From NCBI GenBank assembly GCA_964035015.1, contig OZ036017.1, positions 6,118,080 to 6,182,079 of the forward strand: 64,000 nt of DNA. Reading direction: 5' to 3'. Source of the DNA: Corallium rubrum. Taxonomy: Eukaryota; Cnidaria; Anthozoa; Scleralcyonacea; Coralliidae. The notes under the pieces were generated by a model that saw only the letters and a list, made by a program, of their open reading frames with translations, had not been told where the DNA came from and ran no database searches. Shown here one piece after another: positions 32,522 to 44,912 of the stretch; position 1 is the stretch's first letter, and every line of letters begins with the position of its first letter. The position numbers were made by a program, and so were the translations under genes.

Positions 32522-32799
32522 ACTAATTTTATCAGTCATACTGCAATTTGCGAGCCACTGTTGGGCTTGCGATTATTTTCACGTTGGTTTACGTTCGAAA
32601 GTTGTGAGTTTCAAGAGAAAAGTTCAACATTTATAAAAACAAATCAATCAACTTGCACCGTGATTTGACAGGTTCTTTTGAAATCACGCCGCAAGTTGGT
32701 GAAATTCAGAATCTTTCAACTTTCAAACGTAAACAAACGTGAAAATAATCGCAAGCCTATTGGTGGCTTGCAAATGGCAGTATTTTGAGATAAATTAGT
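32522..32799. mobile_element. Foldback MITE
   Basis: Inverted arms of about 85 bp: ACTAATTTTATCAGTCATAC at left and its imperfect complement ending AAATTAGT at right. Both share GCGATTATTTTCACGTT and TTTACGTT.GAAAGTTG. No coding content. TSD not clear. Confidence 0.75.
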
Positions 32800-32913
32800 A
32801 GTCGGTACTCTGTTGATTTGTGTTATGATTTATTAAAGTTTGATTATAAAACAGTTTTCACTACTGATTTCTAATACAAAAATATTCTCGTGATTTGTTA
32901 CATACACTAGGAT

Positions 32914-33984
32914 TTAATTATAAATGTCCATATACCCAGTTACGTTATAAAACCCTGCCATGTCCTCTGGCGAGATATGTTCAATTGCGGTATAAAGCGA
33001 TTCTTTCAAGTTGTGATTAGTTACATGAATAAACGAACTTTTCCAAACACACACTCCACTGGATTTAAATCTGACGAATAAACAGGCATGTATACCAACT
33101 CGATATTAAGATCGTGCAAGAATTCACCAAGAATTCGCCCGCCTTGGTGATGGGTGGGACAGTTATCCATCACTATTATATTCCCAGCTTCTAGGCAAGG
33201 TTGGTTTGTTCTTGTGTCTCGTGAGTTGTAGGCTTCTTGGAAGAATCGCAGAAAGTCTGTGGTGTTAGCGGGTCCATCAACCGTATTTGCGTAGCAAACG
33301 CCAGCCAAGGAAGCCGTCAAGTTAACTGTTATGTTGGGGGTTTCGGCGTATGTTTGGAATTCCAGCGCTCTTTTGCCTCTTGGTGCATGTCCATAGTTGC
33401 GTGTTGATGCAATAAGAAGCTTAAGGCCACATTCATCAAAGAACTTTACAGTATACGGATCTTTCTGGTAAAGGTAATCTAAAAATAACTGTGTGTACGC
33501 CATATTTTGCACAGTAAATCTTTCCTGTGCCACAGCAGCAACTTTCTTGAAGGTAAACATTCCACTCGGCAGTCGCCTTCGCACTGCGTTGGATATTGCG
33601 CTTTTTGAAACCGTTCCACACGGTAAGTCACCAAACTCATATAGCTTCCTAAAATTTCGTCATATGATATTGAAGGTTTCCCTCGTATTAACGCTTCGAT
33701 CAGACAAAGATCACCTCATCACCATACGACAGATGGCTAGGATTTCCACCGCCATGTTTTTCAGGAGAGAATGAATGCTCTGAGCAAAACTTTTTCCAAA
33801 TTTTTGCAACGACCACCGGACTGACACCAACTGAACGGGCGATGGATGCGTAAGTGCTAGAAAATAGACAGGTTGCAGTATCCCCATCTTTACTTATTAT
33901 TTTATCAATAATAAGAGTTCTTAAATCTTTTGTCAAAACTTTTCCTTTCACGTAACTTCGACCAGTGCTACTAACAGTCGACAT
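32914..33984 (-). pseudogene. IS630/Tc1-like DDE transposase, frameshifted
   Basis: The minus-strand N-terminus from 33984 (MSTVSSTGRSYVKGKVL) holds a paired-type HTH (YASIARSVGVSPVVVAKIW). After a frame change come IEALIRGKPSISYDEI and, after another, SKSAISNAVRRRLPS. The DDE_3 core is 33584-33021: FFDECGLKLL (first Asp), IIVMDNCPTHHQGG (second Asp), YSSDLNPVECVFGKV (Glu). A third shift near 33020 leads to the last 35 residues (SLYTAIEHISPEDMAGFY), ending at the stop 32914-32916. At least three frameshifts make it non-functional. No convincing TIR pair was found around it. Confidence 0.85.
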
Positions 33985-34661
33985 TTTACTGAAATTTGAA
34001 CCTTGGTCAGTTGGTCCTTGGCAACATTGAATTTGAACCCTAGCAACGCCGTGATTTATTTCACCAAACTATAAGCGGAAACGGATGACCCGAAACACTC
34101 AACCTAAACCCGAAGTATCTAGCAGTTATTGGTAAGACGTTTCAGGATAGTGGTATAGAAGACCACTTCACAGAATCAGGCATTTACGGGAGTAACACTA
34201 CCTCAGTCTTGTTAAAAGGAAAGTCGTACAATCGTGGTGTACGTGCACATAAGCTTCTTATGGAAGCTTTGCTGAGATTGCAGTGGCAATCCTTTGGAGT
34301 ATGGCTCGAAGAAGAACGCGACGGTGCCTCGGAAGACGTATTCCATTGGTAATGAAGAGCAGTGCTTGGCCTTGACGCATGCATGTCAGAAATCAGTTGG
34401 TAATAAAGAAGAATTGAAAACCAACTTTAAAGGTGAACTGACACGAATTTTTTTAAACCTGTTTTGACTTTCACTGTATGCAATCATTACAGCTGCAATT
34501 AAAAAATGGGCAAAAGGCGACGAAAAACCATATTTTAAAGGCATTTTTCTTGGCCTTTGTTGGTTTTAAATCGGTCCGCTTTACGCGCGGTCACGAGCAC
34601 GTGACAAATTGGCTGTGACGTAAATTTGTTTGCAAACGCATTTGGCAAAGCTACAGACAAT

Positions 34662-37600
34662 ATGGAGGCGAATAAGGCAACAAGAAGAGGAGGCAGATAT
34701 TGTGTAGCTGGGACGCCACAAAAAGTTAGTTGCAAGAATACATCGTATACCCCTGGCATAAAGATGCATGCCTTCCCAAAAGATCGGAAAACACGCCAGA
34801 AATGGGTTCAATTTGTTCGAAAACATCGAGTGGATTTCAAAGAGCCGACAAAACATTCATCTCTGTGTTCTGCGCACTTCGAAGATTCGTGTTATTCCCG
34901 TCGCTTTTTAGATGAAAGTTCAGATTATAGAGTCCTTGAACGTGGATCTATTCCGACAAAAGATACATCATTCGTGTTGGAGAATAAAAACGATGATATT
35001 ACGGCGAGAGGGAAAAGGAAGGTATATTTTTAAACTTCAACTGTATTTACAAAGCATGCCGTATTTGCATATCGCATATTCGCATATTGCATATCAATGA
35101 GGTGGTTCATTATCATATATTTATGAAGCTTGGTGTAATAATATAAGGTTTTCCGTGTTATGTTTTGTAAGTAAAAGATATCAATTTCATTCTAATATTC
35201 TCACTTTCCCAGATCTTACGTGAGGCTACAAAAACCAGCCCATGCAAAGTGGCTAGAACGGCTAGCACCGTAGAAGAAATAACGGCAGTTGAAGGCACCG
35301 ATCAAGACGAAGGGGTTATAACCACTGTAGAGGCACCAGGAGACTGTCAAGAAACCACAGAACCTAGTAGCCCAGAGCCTAAATCAAAGACAACTCAAAC
35401 CCCTGATGGCTATAAAGAAAAGGAAAACCACAGCATATATAAATCAAAGTATCTTCAAAAGTTGTCTGAATGCAAGAATCTTCGACGTCAAGTAAAGAAA
35501 CTGAGAGGCAAAAATTTGTTAGCAAAAAAGGTACTACACAGTATGATGGTTTTAACAGGTTTCAAGGAGCGTGTGGTACATTGTGGTAATTTGGTGGTAC
35601 ATATTGGGAAATTAAATGATGCAACCAAACTTTGCATAAAACTAATATTGGGAAGCACTTTAATGTAACTATAAATTCTAAAAAGTCTCTGCAGAGGAGA
35701 GTGTCTGAAAAGTGTAGCATCCCATCCCATCCCATAAAGCAGTTAGTGTAGTTTCCTACCCTAACAGGTAACCTTTTTGGGGTACAAAACATATATACAT
35801 ATTAATTCATTGTTGTCTTTTAAAGAACATTTTGAAAGAAAATGTGCCACTTGATGAACCAGACGTTGAAGACAACCAGGAAAGTATGGAACAAACTATG
35901 TGTGGTGAGCCACAAGAAAGTGATGCAGAGATGGAGTGTGATAGTGATGTAGAAGAGAACTTGAATTCAGACACTGATGATGAAGATTTATCTAGCCAAG
36001 ATGAATTTACTGAGGATGAGAGTGAAGACTTTGTACCCAATGAAGAAGAGTTGGCTGATGATGAAGAATTGCCTTCAGATGATGAAGAGTTGCCTTCAGA
36101 TAATGAAGAGTTTCCTGATGGCACACAACATTCAAAGAAAAACCTTGAGTAAGTCAAAGGTTTACAGTATTAAAACACAGGGGCCAGTTGTTCAAAGGCC
36201 TGTTAACTTAATCCTAGGTTAACTTAAAATTCAAAGCAAACTTCCCAACAACTTGGTTATAAACTTGGAAATGTTTCTTCAGAAATCTTGTGTGGATCAA
36301 TGAGAGTTTTCTTTTCTGAAGTTTTGAAACAAACAGATGTGCAGAAATACAGAAATTGAAACAGCAGGTTAAATTTGAACCCAGGGTTAGCGCTAATCCA
36401 GCTTTGAACAACCGGCCCCATAACTACAGTGTACATTTAAAGGCACTGACAAACCAAACCCAACCAACTTCAGTGTCCTAAAATCTTAATGGTCTGAATA
36501 GGTTCATTTCACATTGTCAGGTGGTGTTTGCTTCTTTGTTAGTAACAGTTATCTATCTGGTCATCTTATATTACATATAATTACCTAATTTGAAATCCCA
36601 GAATCATAAATACCCATACATTTTTTCTTGAATTTTTAGAGTTCCTGTGGATACACGTATCCATGCTGAGCCATCATTTATAGTGTTTTATAGCATGTTT
36701 CTCCAACTTTTCAACGTATTCTGTTTTAAATGCAAGGATGATAATCCAAAAGTAACCATGAGGCAGAATGGAACAATGGTCACAGTGAGCCAACATTGCC
36801 AAAAATGTGGTGAAAATGCATTTGTTTGGAGATCGCAACCCTTGGTCCTTGGGCGATATCCTCTTGGTAATGTGTTATTAAGTTATGGGATTTTGGTAGC
36901 AGGAGCAACTGTTAAGAAGGTTTTGCTTGTCTTGCAAAACATGGGTCTTCGTGCCTACTCGTACAGGACATTTTTTCGTCACCAGAGAAAGTTTTTGCTC
37001 CCTGTAACTCTTGCTTACTGGAAAACTTACCAAGAGAATCTTCTCAATGAAGTACGGAAATTGAAAGAAACTGCATGGAGCGGTGATGGGCGTTTTGATT
37101 CGATGGGTCATTCGGCCAAATACGGAACTTATACCATGTTCTGCAATGCCCTCTCAAAAATTGTTCACTTTGAAGTTGTTCAGGTAAGTTCCCACTTTCA
37201 CGTGTACTGGTTGTGCCAGTTAAACATTTAGTCAGAATTTAACCAAGTGACTATGCATGCAGCATATTTGTTTAAACTCTGACTAATTTTTTTTGTCTAA
37301 ACCAGACAAGTTTACTTGCAAAATAGGAGGTCTTGCTGACAATGGGTTATAGAGCTAGGGGAGCCACCATGGTGTATTAAAACAGTTCAGTTATACTTTA
37401 GCCAATAAAGTAAACATACTCTTCGGAATGATTATTTGTAATTATACCTACACAATTTAGTACACTTAATATACAAACCACAAATGAGAATACAAAACAT
37501 GACTGGCAAAAAAATCTGTTATCACCAATAAATTTAACAATCCACCAAGTCATGATGTGATTTATACCTTCTGAATTTATTTTCAGGCCTGGACTATTAG

Positions 37601-40056
37601 GCTGCCAACTCTCCGATGAAAGCCTTAAAATTAATGAGTTTTTTTTATTATAAATGTAGTCAAATGAAACTGGAGGCAGCAACCAAATGGAGTTGGAAGG
37701 AGCAAAGAGGTGCTTTTCATACCTTCAAAACAATGCCCAAGTAAAGATCCCTGTTTTCATATCAGATAGACACTCTAGTATCAGCAAGTGGATACGTGAA
37801 AAACAACCAAACACTACCCACTTTTATGATATTTGGCATGTGGCCAAGGCAGTCACAAAACGAGTCCTTAAAGCAAGTAAAAAGAAGGGGTGTGAGATTC
37901 TGAAGGACTGGACAAAAGCAATAAAGAACCATCTGTACTGGTGTGTTACCTCCACCAAGCAAGGTTTTGTGGACTTGATCAAAGCCACGTGGTTGTCATT
38001 GATCCAGCATACTTCAGACAGGCACTGTGATCATCCCAATGAATTGTTTCCAGTATGCAACCATGGCGAACTGGAACCAAGGGACTGGATTTTGCCTGGT
38101 AAGTCTCCAATGCCCTTTATTATATAGCAAGTGTCAAAGTTCAATTTTCCTGTTTACCAATTGGACAAAACCGTATCACGTGCCAGTCCACAAAACATCA
38201 TGTTGACTGCATGCTTGCAACCGGTCAACAATGAAACAATTGTGGTTAACAATAAAACCGGAAGTGAGGCGCGAGCTGCTCGTATCTGCCAGTCAGTTTG
38301 CAAGTCGTTCAGAAGATGTTAATCTATTATTAAGAGATAAAGACATGGTGGTGAATTATTGAGACTTTGCTATATAATAAAACACTTATTTACTGAGACC
38401 CCGGGAAAATAGTGTATTTTGTGGTCCCTCAACCGCCGTTTTTGCCCCCGGCTTCGCCTCGGGCAACAACAGTGGTCGCAGGGCCACAAAATATGCTGTT
38501 TCCCTCGGTCTCAGTAAATAAGTGATAATTATTCATCATAAGTATTCATTAAAAGTATGCTGTAATCGCATGGCACTCAGGTCGATCAGTCAGTGAGGTC
38601 AATCAGTGACAACTATTTCTAATTGTGCCTCATGAATACTGGATGAGATACAATTAGGGCTAATAGTGTCTCATCCAGTATCCATCAGACAAATACAATG
38701 GTAATTCTCCCTTATGAAATAAACAATTTTGAGGTGACCATATGATTAATTACAGTAATTTGACTTGATTTGTGGGGCACAGTGTTCATAGGAGTATTAT
38801 TTTTATTTTAGGCACAGATGCATATGACAAATTAAATGCCATTGTGAGCAACACGCGCCTAGTGAATGATATCAAGAAAATGTCACCTGACACCCAAACA
38901 AGTGCACTTGAGTCATATCATGCAGTGCTGAACTTCTGGCACCCCAAAATGCTCTGTTTTTCATGGATGGGGACAAAATGCAGGTATGCAACATACAAAC
39001 ATTGTTTTATTTGTCCTGTAGGGTGTTTTGTGAATACAACATAGGTGTACCAGCTCAGGTGTGTGTGGTCCCCCCCCCCCCCCCCCACCTAATTTTGACA
39101 AAAAATATTCTGCATATTCACTGGTTTAAAAAAGTTCAAAAGGAGCTAAAATGTCATAACTTGTATGGCAATCTGTTTTTGTTCCATAATTTTGTCAAGG
39201 GAGAGGGCAGGGCATCACTGTGTCAGGCAATTTCCATGCAAGTTGGGCATATTTTTTCCACCTGTATGCCCATGCTGATTACCATTAATTCAAAAGATTA
39301 TGTACTTAGCGAGGGTTATAATCCAGCAATACTTACACCAGTTAATGTGTAGTGTATACACTGAGCTTTTACAATTGATTTTGACAACTAGGCAAATTCT
39401 TGCATCACTTCATTTTAATGAAAACGTGCATCGGGAAGTGAAAAAGAAGAAGAATGGTGAAGTCAGGACACGTGTTTGGTGGCCAAAGTTCAAGGCTGGT
39501 GAAGCTGTAGTTAGAGATGTGAAAGTTGAGCCAACTTACAGTAAGTGTCATGTTTTCCATAAGAGGTTGTTCATGATTATCAACATTTTCACAAGCATAC
39601 CAAGTGTATCATTTTCCCACCCCCTCCCCTTATCCATACTGCATCCCCCTTAAATTAGTACAGGAAAGTGATTAGGAAAAAAGAGGATTTTTTTTCTCCC
39701 CAGGATACAGCGATAATCTAAAGGAGATGTTGTTCACGAGTCCATTAAAAGATCTGGAAAAGATTTATCAGGAAGAAGAGTCTAAAGCCCCAAAGTCACT
39801 AACATCACAGTTTTCAAACAGGTTGTCTCGAGAAAATGCGATTCAGCAACTTGCAACCACCCAAAGTGTGAAAACCCCTCTGTTTCCTGCATTAGAAGTT
39901 CAAGACCAATTGATCATTGCAGAGAATGAAAGATCTGAGAATATGACTCAAACTTCTAGTGCTACCAGTACTACTGCCAAAAAGAAAAGATCGCCTCATT
40001 GCAAAAAATGCAAAAAGCCTATGCTAGGTCATCCACGAAACCGTTGCCCAAATTAA
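34662..40056 (+). CDS. Kolobok THAP transposase, 8 exons, 885 aa
   Basis: Exons: 34662-35021, 35213-35530, 35826-36148, 36640-37183, 37660-38098, 38812-38983, 39392-39540, 39704-40056. All introns are GT-AG, phases agree, and there is no stop. Residues 1-85 are a THAP zinc finger (C14, C24, C69, H72; GIKMHAFPKD, LCSAHF) that should bind the TIRs. About 200-226 is a basic coiled segment. About 235-330 is very acidic with EELPSDDEELPSD repeats. 335-768 is the transposase core: CFKCKDDNP and CQKCGENAF knuckles, then GDGRFDSMGHSAKYG, ISDRHSSISKWI, FYDIWHVAK and SALESYHAVL, the conserved acidic positions of the family. The end has a zinc knuckle (CKKCKKPMLGHPRNRC). Probably still functional on sequence grounds. 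Confidence 0.9.
36180..36419. mobile_element. MITE in transposase intron 3
   Basis: 240 bp with ends GGGGCCAGTTGTTCAAAGGC and GCTTTGAACAACCGGCCCC. TSD not obvious. Inserted after the Kolobok arrived or carried with its lineage. Confidence 0.8.
38393..38524. mobile_element. MITE in transposase intron 5
   Basis: 132 bp with long inverted arms: CACTTATTTACTGAGACC... and ...GGTCTCAGTAAATAAGTG, continuing through TATTTTGTGG. and its complement. The centre is GC-rich (CCCCCGGCTTCGCC). Confidence 0.8.
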
Positions 40057-41126
40057 AATTTGTTCCATAACACCAGATGACTGATAAATACAATATATTG
40101 AAATTTTTTACCAAAGTTGATACAAGACAAGGCTTGAACACTTGATAGAAGTACAATATAACTCACTATCTATGTTTTTGTCTAGGTTTGTGCAAAATTG
40201 CAGTTCTTGGTGGCCACATGTGTATTGTATTTTCACTCATCCAACCAATAGTAGTGTATTGCCTAGTTATTCACCGTTACATGAACTATTGGTTAGTTTA
40301 ACAATTACTATTGGTTGATTTGGAAAAATGACATGTAACAACAATGAACCAAGTTTAAGCAAACCTACACTAACATTGGTAATTAGTTATATTTTATTTT
40401 CAAGGTACTTTCATCCTGTCTCCAAATTTGACACACCAATTTGGCAATTCATGTAATTTCAGATTGCGTATGGAAATAATGTTTTAGAGAAAGTGTTTTT
40501 ATAGTAACAACAGAGGTACAATAACTGGAAAAATTGAATAACTGAAAAATTTAAATATACAGTATAATTTGGGACTTGAAGAGTTGGATGCTGAAGTTAA
40601 TTGCATTCCAACCAATACTTGTAATTAGATGTTTGCATGTTGGCATTATGGTCACTGTAATTCCCTTTTGATTTGAGCATAAACCAGGTTCACTTATGCC
40701 AAGCTTTAAGTAAGTAGAATATATTAGCAAGCTTTCAATGAATATAATATATGCAAGTGTTACCTCAAAGCAGAATGGTCTGACTTTCACTACCATATTG
40801 CTTTTGTAATGTCGGGTCAACACACAATATTTTTACTGGTTCATTTTAGAAAAGATCAACACTTCCCCCACAAAGGAAATTTCAGCCATCCCAAGGTTCT
40901 CTCCTCCCCTCCCCGTCGGGATGGCAGAAAGAGAGTAATTTGTTTCCAATTATAGTAGTGTATTAGGATTGAGGATTAGGATAGCCAGCGCCAGAAGGTG
41001 TAGCTTGGTTAATTTCTTCTGTGGGGAGAGTATAGATGTTCTCTGGAATAATCAAATTCTATTCTAGTATATACTTAATTAAAAGTATTATGACATGACA
41101 CTTTATATTCAACAATCAATATAAAA
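40057..41126. other. Intergenic region between the two Kolobok genes
   Basis: Non-coding DNA between the two convergent 3' ends. No additional gene is seen. Confidence 0.5.
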
Positions 41127-41896
41127 TTACACAGGTCCCTGTCTGCATTGTGCTGGTAGATATCCCTTGTTTTCGTATCTTTGTCCTTTTGGATATTTTG
41201 TTCGAAGATAATCATAGATACAAGCAGGCAAAGGTCTTGTGTTGCTCCAACCCATGTACCCACAAAGCCACCTTATTAGCAACCGATACGCCACAGATCT
41301 CAAATATCTATAAGTTGACAGAAACACAACATTTATTACTGTAATAATTACAAGACAGTTTATACAGTTGAAGCAGCAAAAGTAATTTAATTTATATTTG
41401 TGCTGACTTACTCGTCTTCAGGTACATTTTTCTTCTTACGATAGTGACTTCCATCCATACGAACTAATGACTGCCCAGTTAGAGTTAACACAGCCTTATT
41501 CGTGATTGCTAAAAAGTCTTCGTGTTGGATAATGCACTTGATATGCTCTATCGAGCCGTCGAAGGCCATTTTCCCGGCCGTATCCAAGACTTCCCGGCAA
41601 CATCTGTACTCGAGAGATCCAACAAGATGTTCTACTTTACATTGGCCACAACTACACCAATCCTTAACATCAACTTTGCTTTCGAATCGTTCAGCAAGAA
41701 CACGAGGAGAAAGGCCATCCAAATCAACTTCGTCATTGCTGGAGCTTGTGCGCTGTCGTTTGTTTGACCGATTGCTTGCCAATGGTTCATGAACATAAGG
41801 TTCATATTGCCCATAAACCACACCACATAGCTCTTCTGAGTCGCTAGAAGATTCTTGTGGACTTCAAGAGTCATTTTCATCAGAAGAACTTGCCAT
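41127..41896 (-). pseudogene. P2X7 cytoplasmic-domain-like gene with one TGA
   Basis: Two exons, 41896-41412 and 41307-41127, joined by GA|GTAAGT and TTATAG, coding about 221 aa. The N-terminus is Ser/Asp-rich. Then come KRQRTSSSND and LSPRVLAERFES, then the Cys-rich signature DWCSCGQC and YRCCREV, CIIQHEDFLAI, and in exon 2 YLRSVAYRLLIRWLCGYMG and LPACIYDYLRTKYP. These match, in order, the ballast/zinc region of the P2X7 receptor C-terminus, here free of any channel domain or membrane segment. Codon 11 is TGA (41864-41866). It is either a nonsense mutation or the true start is elsewhere. No other defect is seen. Its role in transposition is unknown. Confidence 0.85.
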
Positions 41897-44596
41897 TTTA
41901 TTGATTCTACTCCAGTCTGAACACTAGACTTGTCTATTTACATAACGGAACGTGCAAACAAATTTACGTCACACATCGCACGTGACCAGACAATCTCGCC
42001 CCCATGCCCCGGGCCAAATTTTGCCTTAAAAATCGAAATTTTATGATGGGTTTTGCTCCAAAAAAAGGGCAAGGAAAAACCAAAATGGCTTCAAACAAGG
42101 TAGTTTTGTGTTGTAATAAGGTCTAGTTAAAAGAATATGAGAAAAAAAAATTCGTGTCAGTTCACCTTTAATCGTCGCTGTAAAGAAATTCCAGAAGTTC
42201 AAGACCTCTTCTCAAAGTTTCCCAGAATGCTTGTGAACAGTCCAGGTTATTTCAGTTTTGGGACATGTATATTAACATGGTTCTTCTGCTTCTGCGATTC
42301 ATCACGGCAGAGAGAGATGCAATATGGTCACTCCATCTTAACGCTGTGGTAGAAATGATCCCTTATTTCTTTTCTATGGATCGCATTAACTACGCAAGGT
42401 AAGTTTATCAGTCTAGACGTTTGTATGGTAACGTAGGCTTGGTTTGGAAATTTACCCAGTCTACGTAGCTGAAATGAACATGCTTCCCACCCTTGCTCCA
42501 GAAGCTCACAAAGAATTCTTAGAAGGTAACCATACAGTCAGCAGGTCAAATCAATCTTTCAGTCAGGTATGGAGTGACATGGCGCTTGAACAGAGCATCA
42601 ATCTCGACAGTAAAACTGCTGGAGGAATTGTTGGCTTAACTCGCAAAGCTGGTGCACTGCTGCTGCAACCCTTTTGACCTAAGCGAAGCTTCCAAAGAAC
42701 AGCCTATTCCATTAAGAAACATCGCAACAGGTGTTGTTTGTATGCCTGTCGAAATGGCGGACCGACTTATCAACTCCCAACAAACAGGCAAAAAAGAGAG
42801 ATGAACACAATCACGAAACAAAGGCTTAACAGCACCGAAGTCTCCTTTTGGAATAAGATCAGCAAATGCAACATACAGACTTTTTGCGCTATTTCAAAAA
42901 TTAAGAAGATAAAATGTTCTGACGAGAAAACTGTTACCATCAGTGCCGACCGTAGCTTATTTGGAAGGCTATACTTATTGCAGCAAAATGTCGTGATGTC
43001 GATCTAAGAGAAGTGCTCACCTACGAACTGTCTACGGTACCTTTTGCTTTGTCGCATGTAGATGGTTCATTAAGGAAAACAACGAAAAGTGTCTGCATGA
43101 CTGAGTTAGAGAGAGTTGTTCCAGCTGAGGGAAGACTTCATGCAGGAAGTAATATGCCAACTTGTTTTATTTTCGACGCCATGGCTCTAATCCAAAAGGT
43201 TCCCTTACATTTGGTGAACTTGCTGAAAGGTATTTTAACATCATCACTGCTCCTTTACACGAAAGTAGTTGCACACGAGTAGATGTTATCTTAATATCTT
43301 TGATCGTTACGACCTTCAGCATTCGATTAAGGACGGTGAAAGATCAAAACGTGGTATGAGTAATTCTCTTGAGATTAACATCTACGGCACATGTACACCT
43401 GTTCCAAAGCAATGGCCGAAGTACATAAACAACAAGCAAAACAGGATCAACTTGTCCAACTTCCTATGTCAAGCATGGTCTATACGATTGGAAAGCACGA
43501 GCTTCGTTCCGGACAGCAGCTAGGTATTGCAGGTGGCTTTGAAGATCCAACTGAAACTGTTGTGGTAACGCATGGGAGTGTACATCCCATTCCAGAACTT
43601 CAATCAGACCACGAAGAAGCCGATGCATTATTCATGCATTACACGCATCCTCAACCAAGGAAAGAATTGTTATACAGTCACCAGACACAGATGTTGCAGT
43701 GTTAGCTATATATGCCTTCCATACAATGCAGTGTAAAGAGCTATGGTTTAAAACTGGTTTGAAAGACAATGTTCGTTACATTCCAATCCACTTTATTGCG
43801 CAGAAGCTAGGTGTAAGCATTTCCACTGCTCTTCCAGGTGGTTTATTTCAAACCGGCAAGAAGAGAGCGTGGAAGGTATTTATTATAAGCAATCAGAGTA
43901 TCCACGACCGTGTTGGCAATCTTGGAACTCGAGTACCTCCTTCTTCTGAGACCTTTGAAGCATGCGAAAAGTTTATTTGCTCACTGTATTGTACGAGCAA
44001 AAAGGCTGGAGTAGTAGCAGATGACGTGCGATATTGGATGTTTTGCCAAAAACATCAGAGAAGCGAGAGTCTCCCACCAACAAGTACAGTGTAACAGTCT
44101 CAGACACCACGTCGACAGAGCAAACTACCAGGCCTACATTTGGAAACGTTGCATTCATGCAATGCAGGAACTAACCACCGGCAGGTAATGGTTGGAAAAT
44201 AGAGGAAGGTATTTTGGAGCCGCTACTAATGTCTAAAGATCCAGCACCCAAAGGGATGATCGAGTTAAGTGTGTGCAAATGCAATAAGAATGCCTGCAAA
44301 AGGGACGACCTTTGCCCACGCAGATCCAACGAGATGCCATGCACCGAGTCATGCTTATGCATGAACGACGACAGCTGCCAAAATCCCCACGGACACGATG
44401 TTTTGGATGAAAGCAGTGATGGCCTCAGCGAGGATGATAACGACATAAAACTGTAGTTCATACTTATACATACAGTTAACATGGACGAGTGTAATGGATT
44501 TTGGTTGGCTCTCACCATACTTCCTCGGTTGCTAGGTGCAAATATACTTTAAATTATTACTTTAAAACTTACTTGTAACCAGTGAGAAAGTATTGC

Positions 44597-44912
44597 CTGG
44601 CAAAGGTTGCCATGGAAACCATTACATGTTTAAAATGTTTAAAATTAAATACCTTTCTAATACTAAGATACCGTCAAAGTATGAAACATTTCTGATCATT
44701 TGTTGGCGATTTATACCACCTTGAAGTACGCCGTACAATCATGTCACCAACGTTTTGCACATTTTAAAGGGGTGAGGTACCAATGTTGAATTGACCGTAA
44801 AAATGTTATGGCCCAACATTTCCTCAGTACATCATGTGTCAAATTATTCTTTAGATATGGTATTATGATTTGATGGTCACAGATAAAGTATGTGGTGGGT
44901 GTTGAGCGTTTC
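44597..44912 (-). repeat. Dispersed repeat, copy 2 (inverted)
   Basis: Reverse-complement copy of 27541-27873. The minus-strand open frame here (44744-45022) is absent from copy 1 and is probably chance. Confidence 0.8.

Larger units (their letters stand above)
34431..42167. mobile_element. Complete 7,737-bp Kolobok transposon
   Basis: TIRs AGGTGAACTGACACGAATTT (34431) and AAATTCGTGTCAGTTCACCT (ending 42167), each flanked by TTAA (34427-34430, 42168-42171). TTAA duplication plus a THAP-containing transposase defines Kolobok. It holds an eight-exon transposase (34662-40056, plus) and a convergent two-exon P2X7-like gene (41896-41127, minus). Two younger MITEs lie in transposase introns. Removing 34431-42167 and one TTAA fuses the surrounding coding sequence in frame, so the insertion was precise. 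Confidence 0.93.
34080..44455 (+). pseudogene. Old Academ-like gene split by the Kolobok insertion
   Basis: 34090-34426 encodes LNPKYLAVIGKTFQDSG and VRAHKLLMEALLRLQWQSFG. After the 7.7-kb Kolobok the same frame resumes at 42172 (CKEIPEVQDLFSKFPRM) to a donor at 42398 (GCAAG|GTAAGT). It continues from about 42436 (YPVYVAEMNMLPTLAP, GNHTVSRSNQSF, WSDMALEQSINLDSK). With several frameshifts, 42670-44094 has a nuclease-like part (FDAMALIQ, ESSCTRVDV, SDHEEADALF, KELWFKTGLKDNVRYIPIH) reminiscent of XPG/PIN nucleases. 44170-44455 is a Cys-rich tail (CKCNKNACKRDDLCP). The order recalls Academ elements that carry an XPG nuclease (inference). Disabled by many shifts. Confidence 0.6.

Noticed and set aside
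35807..36157. Minus-strand Ser-rich frame of 116 codons
   Set aside because: It is the antisense of the acidic exon of the Kolobok transposase.
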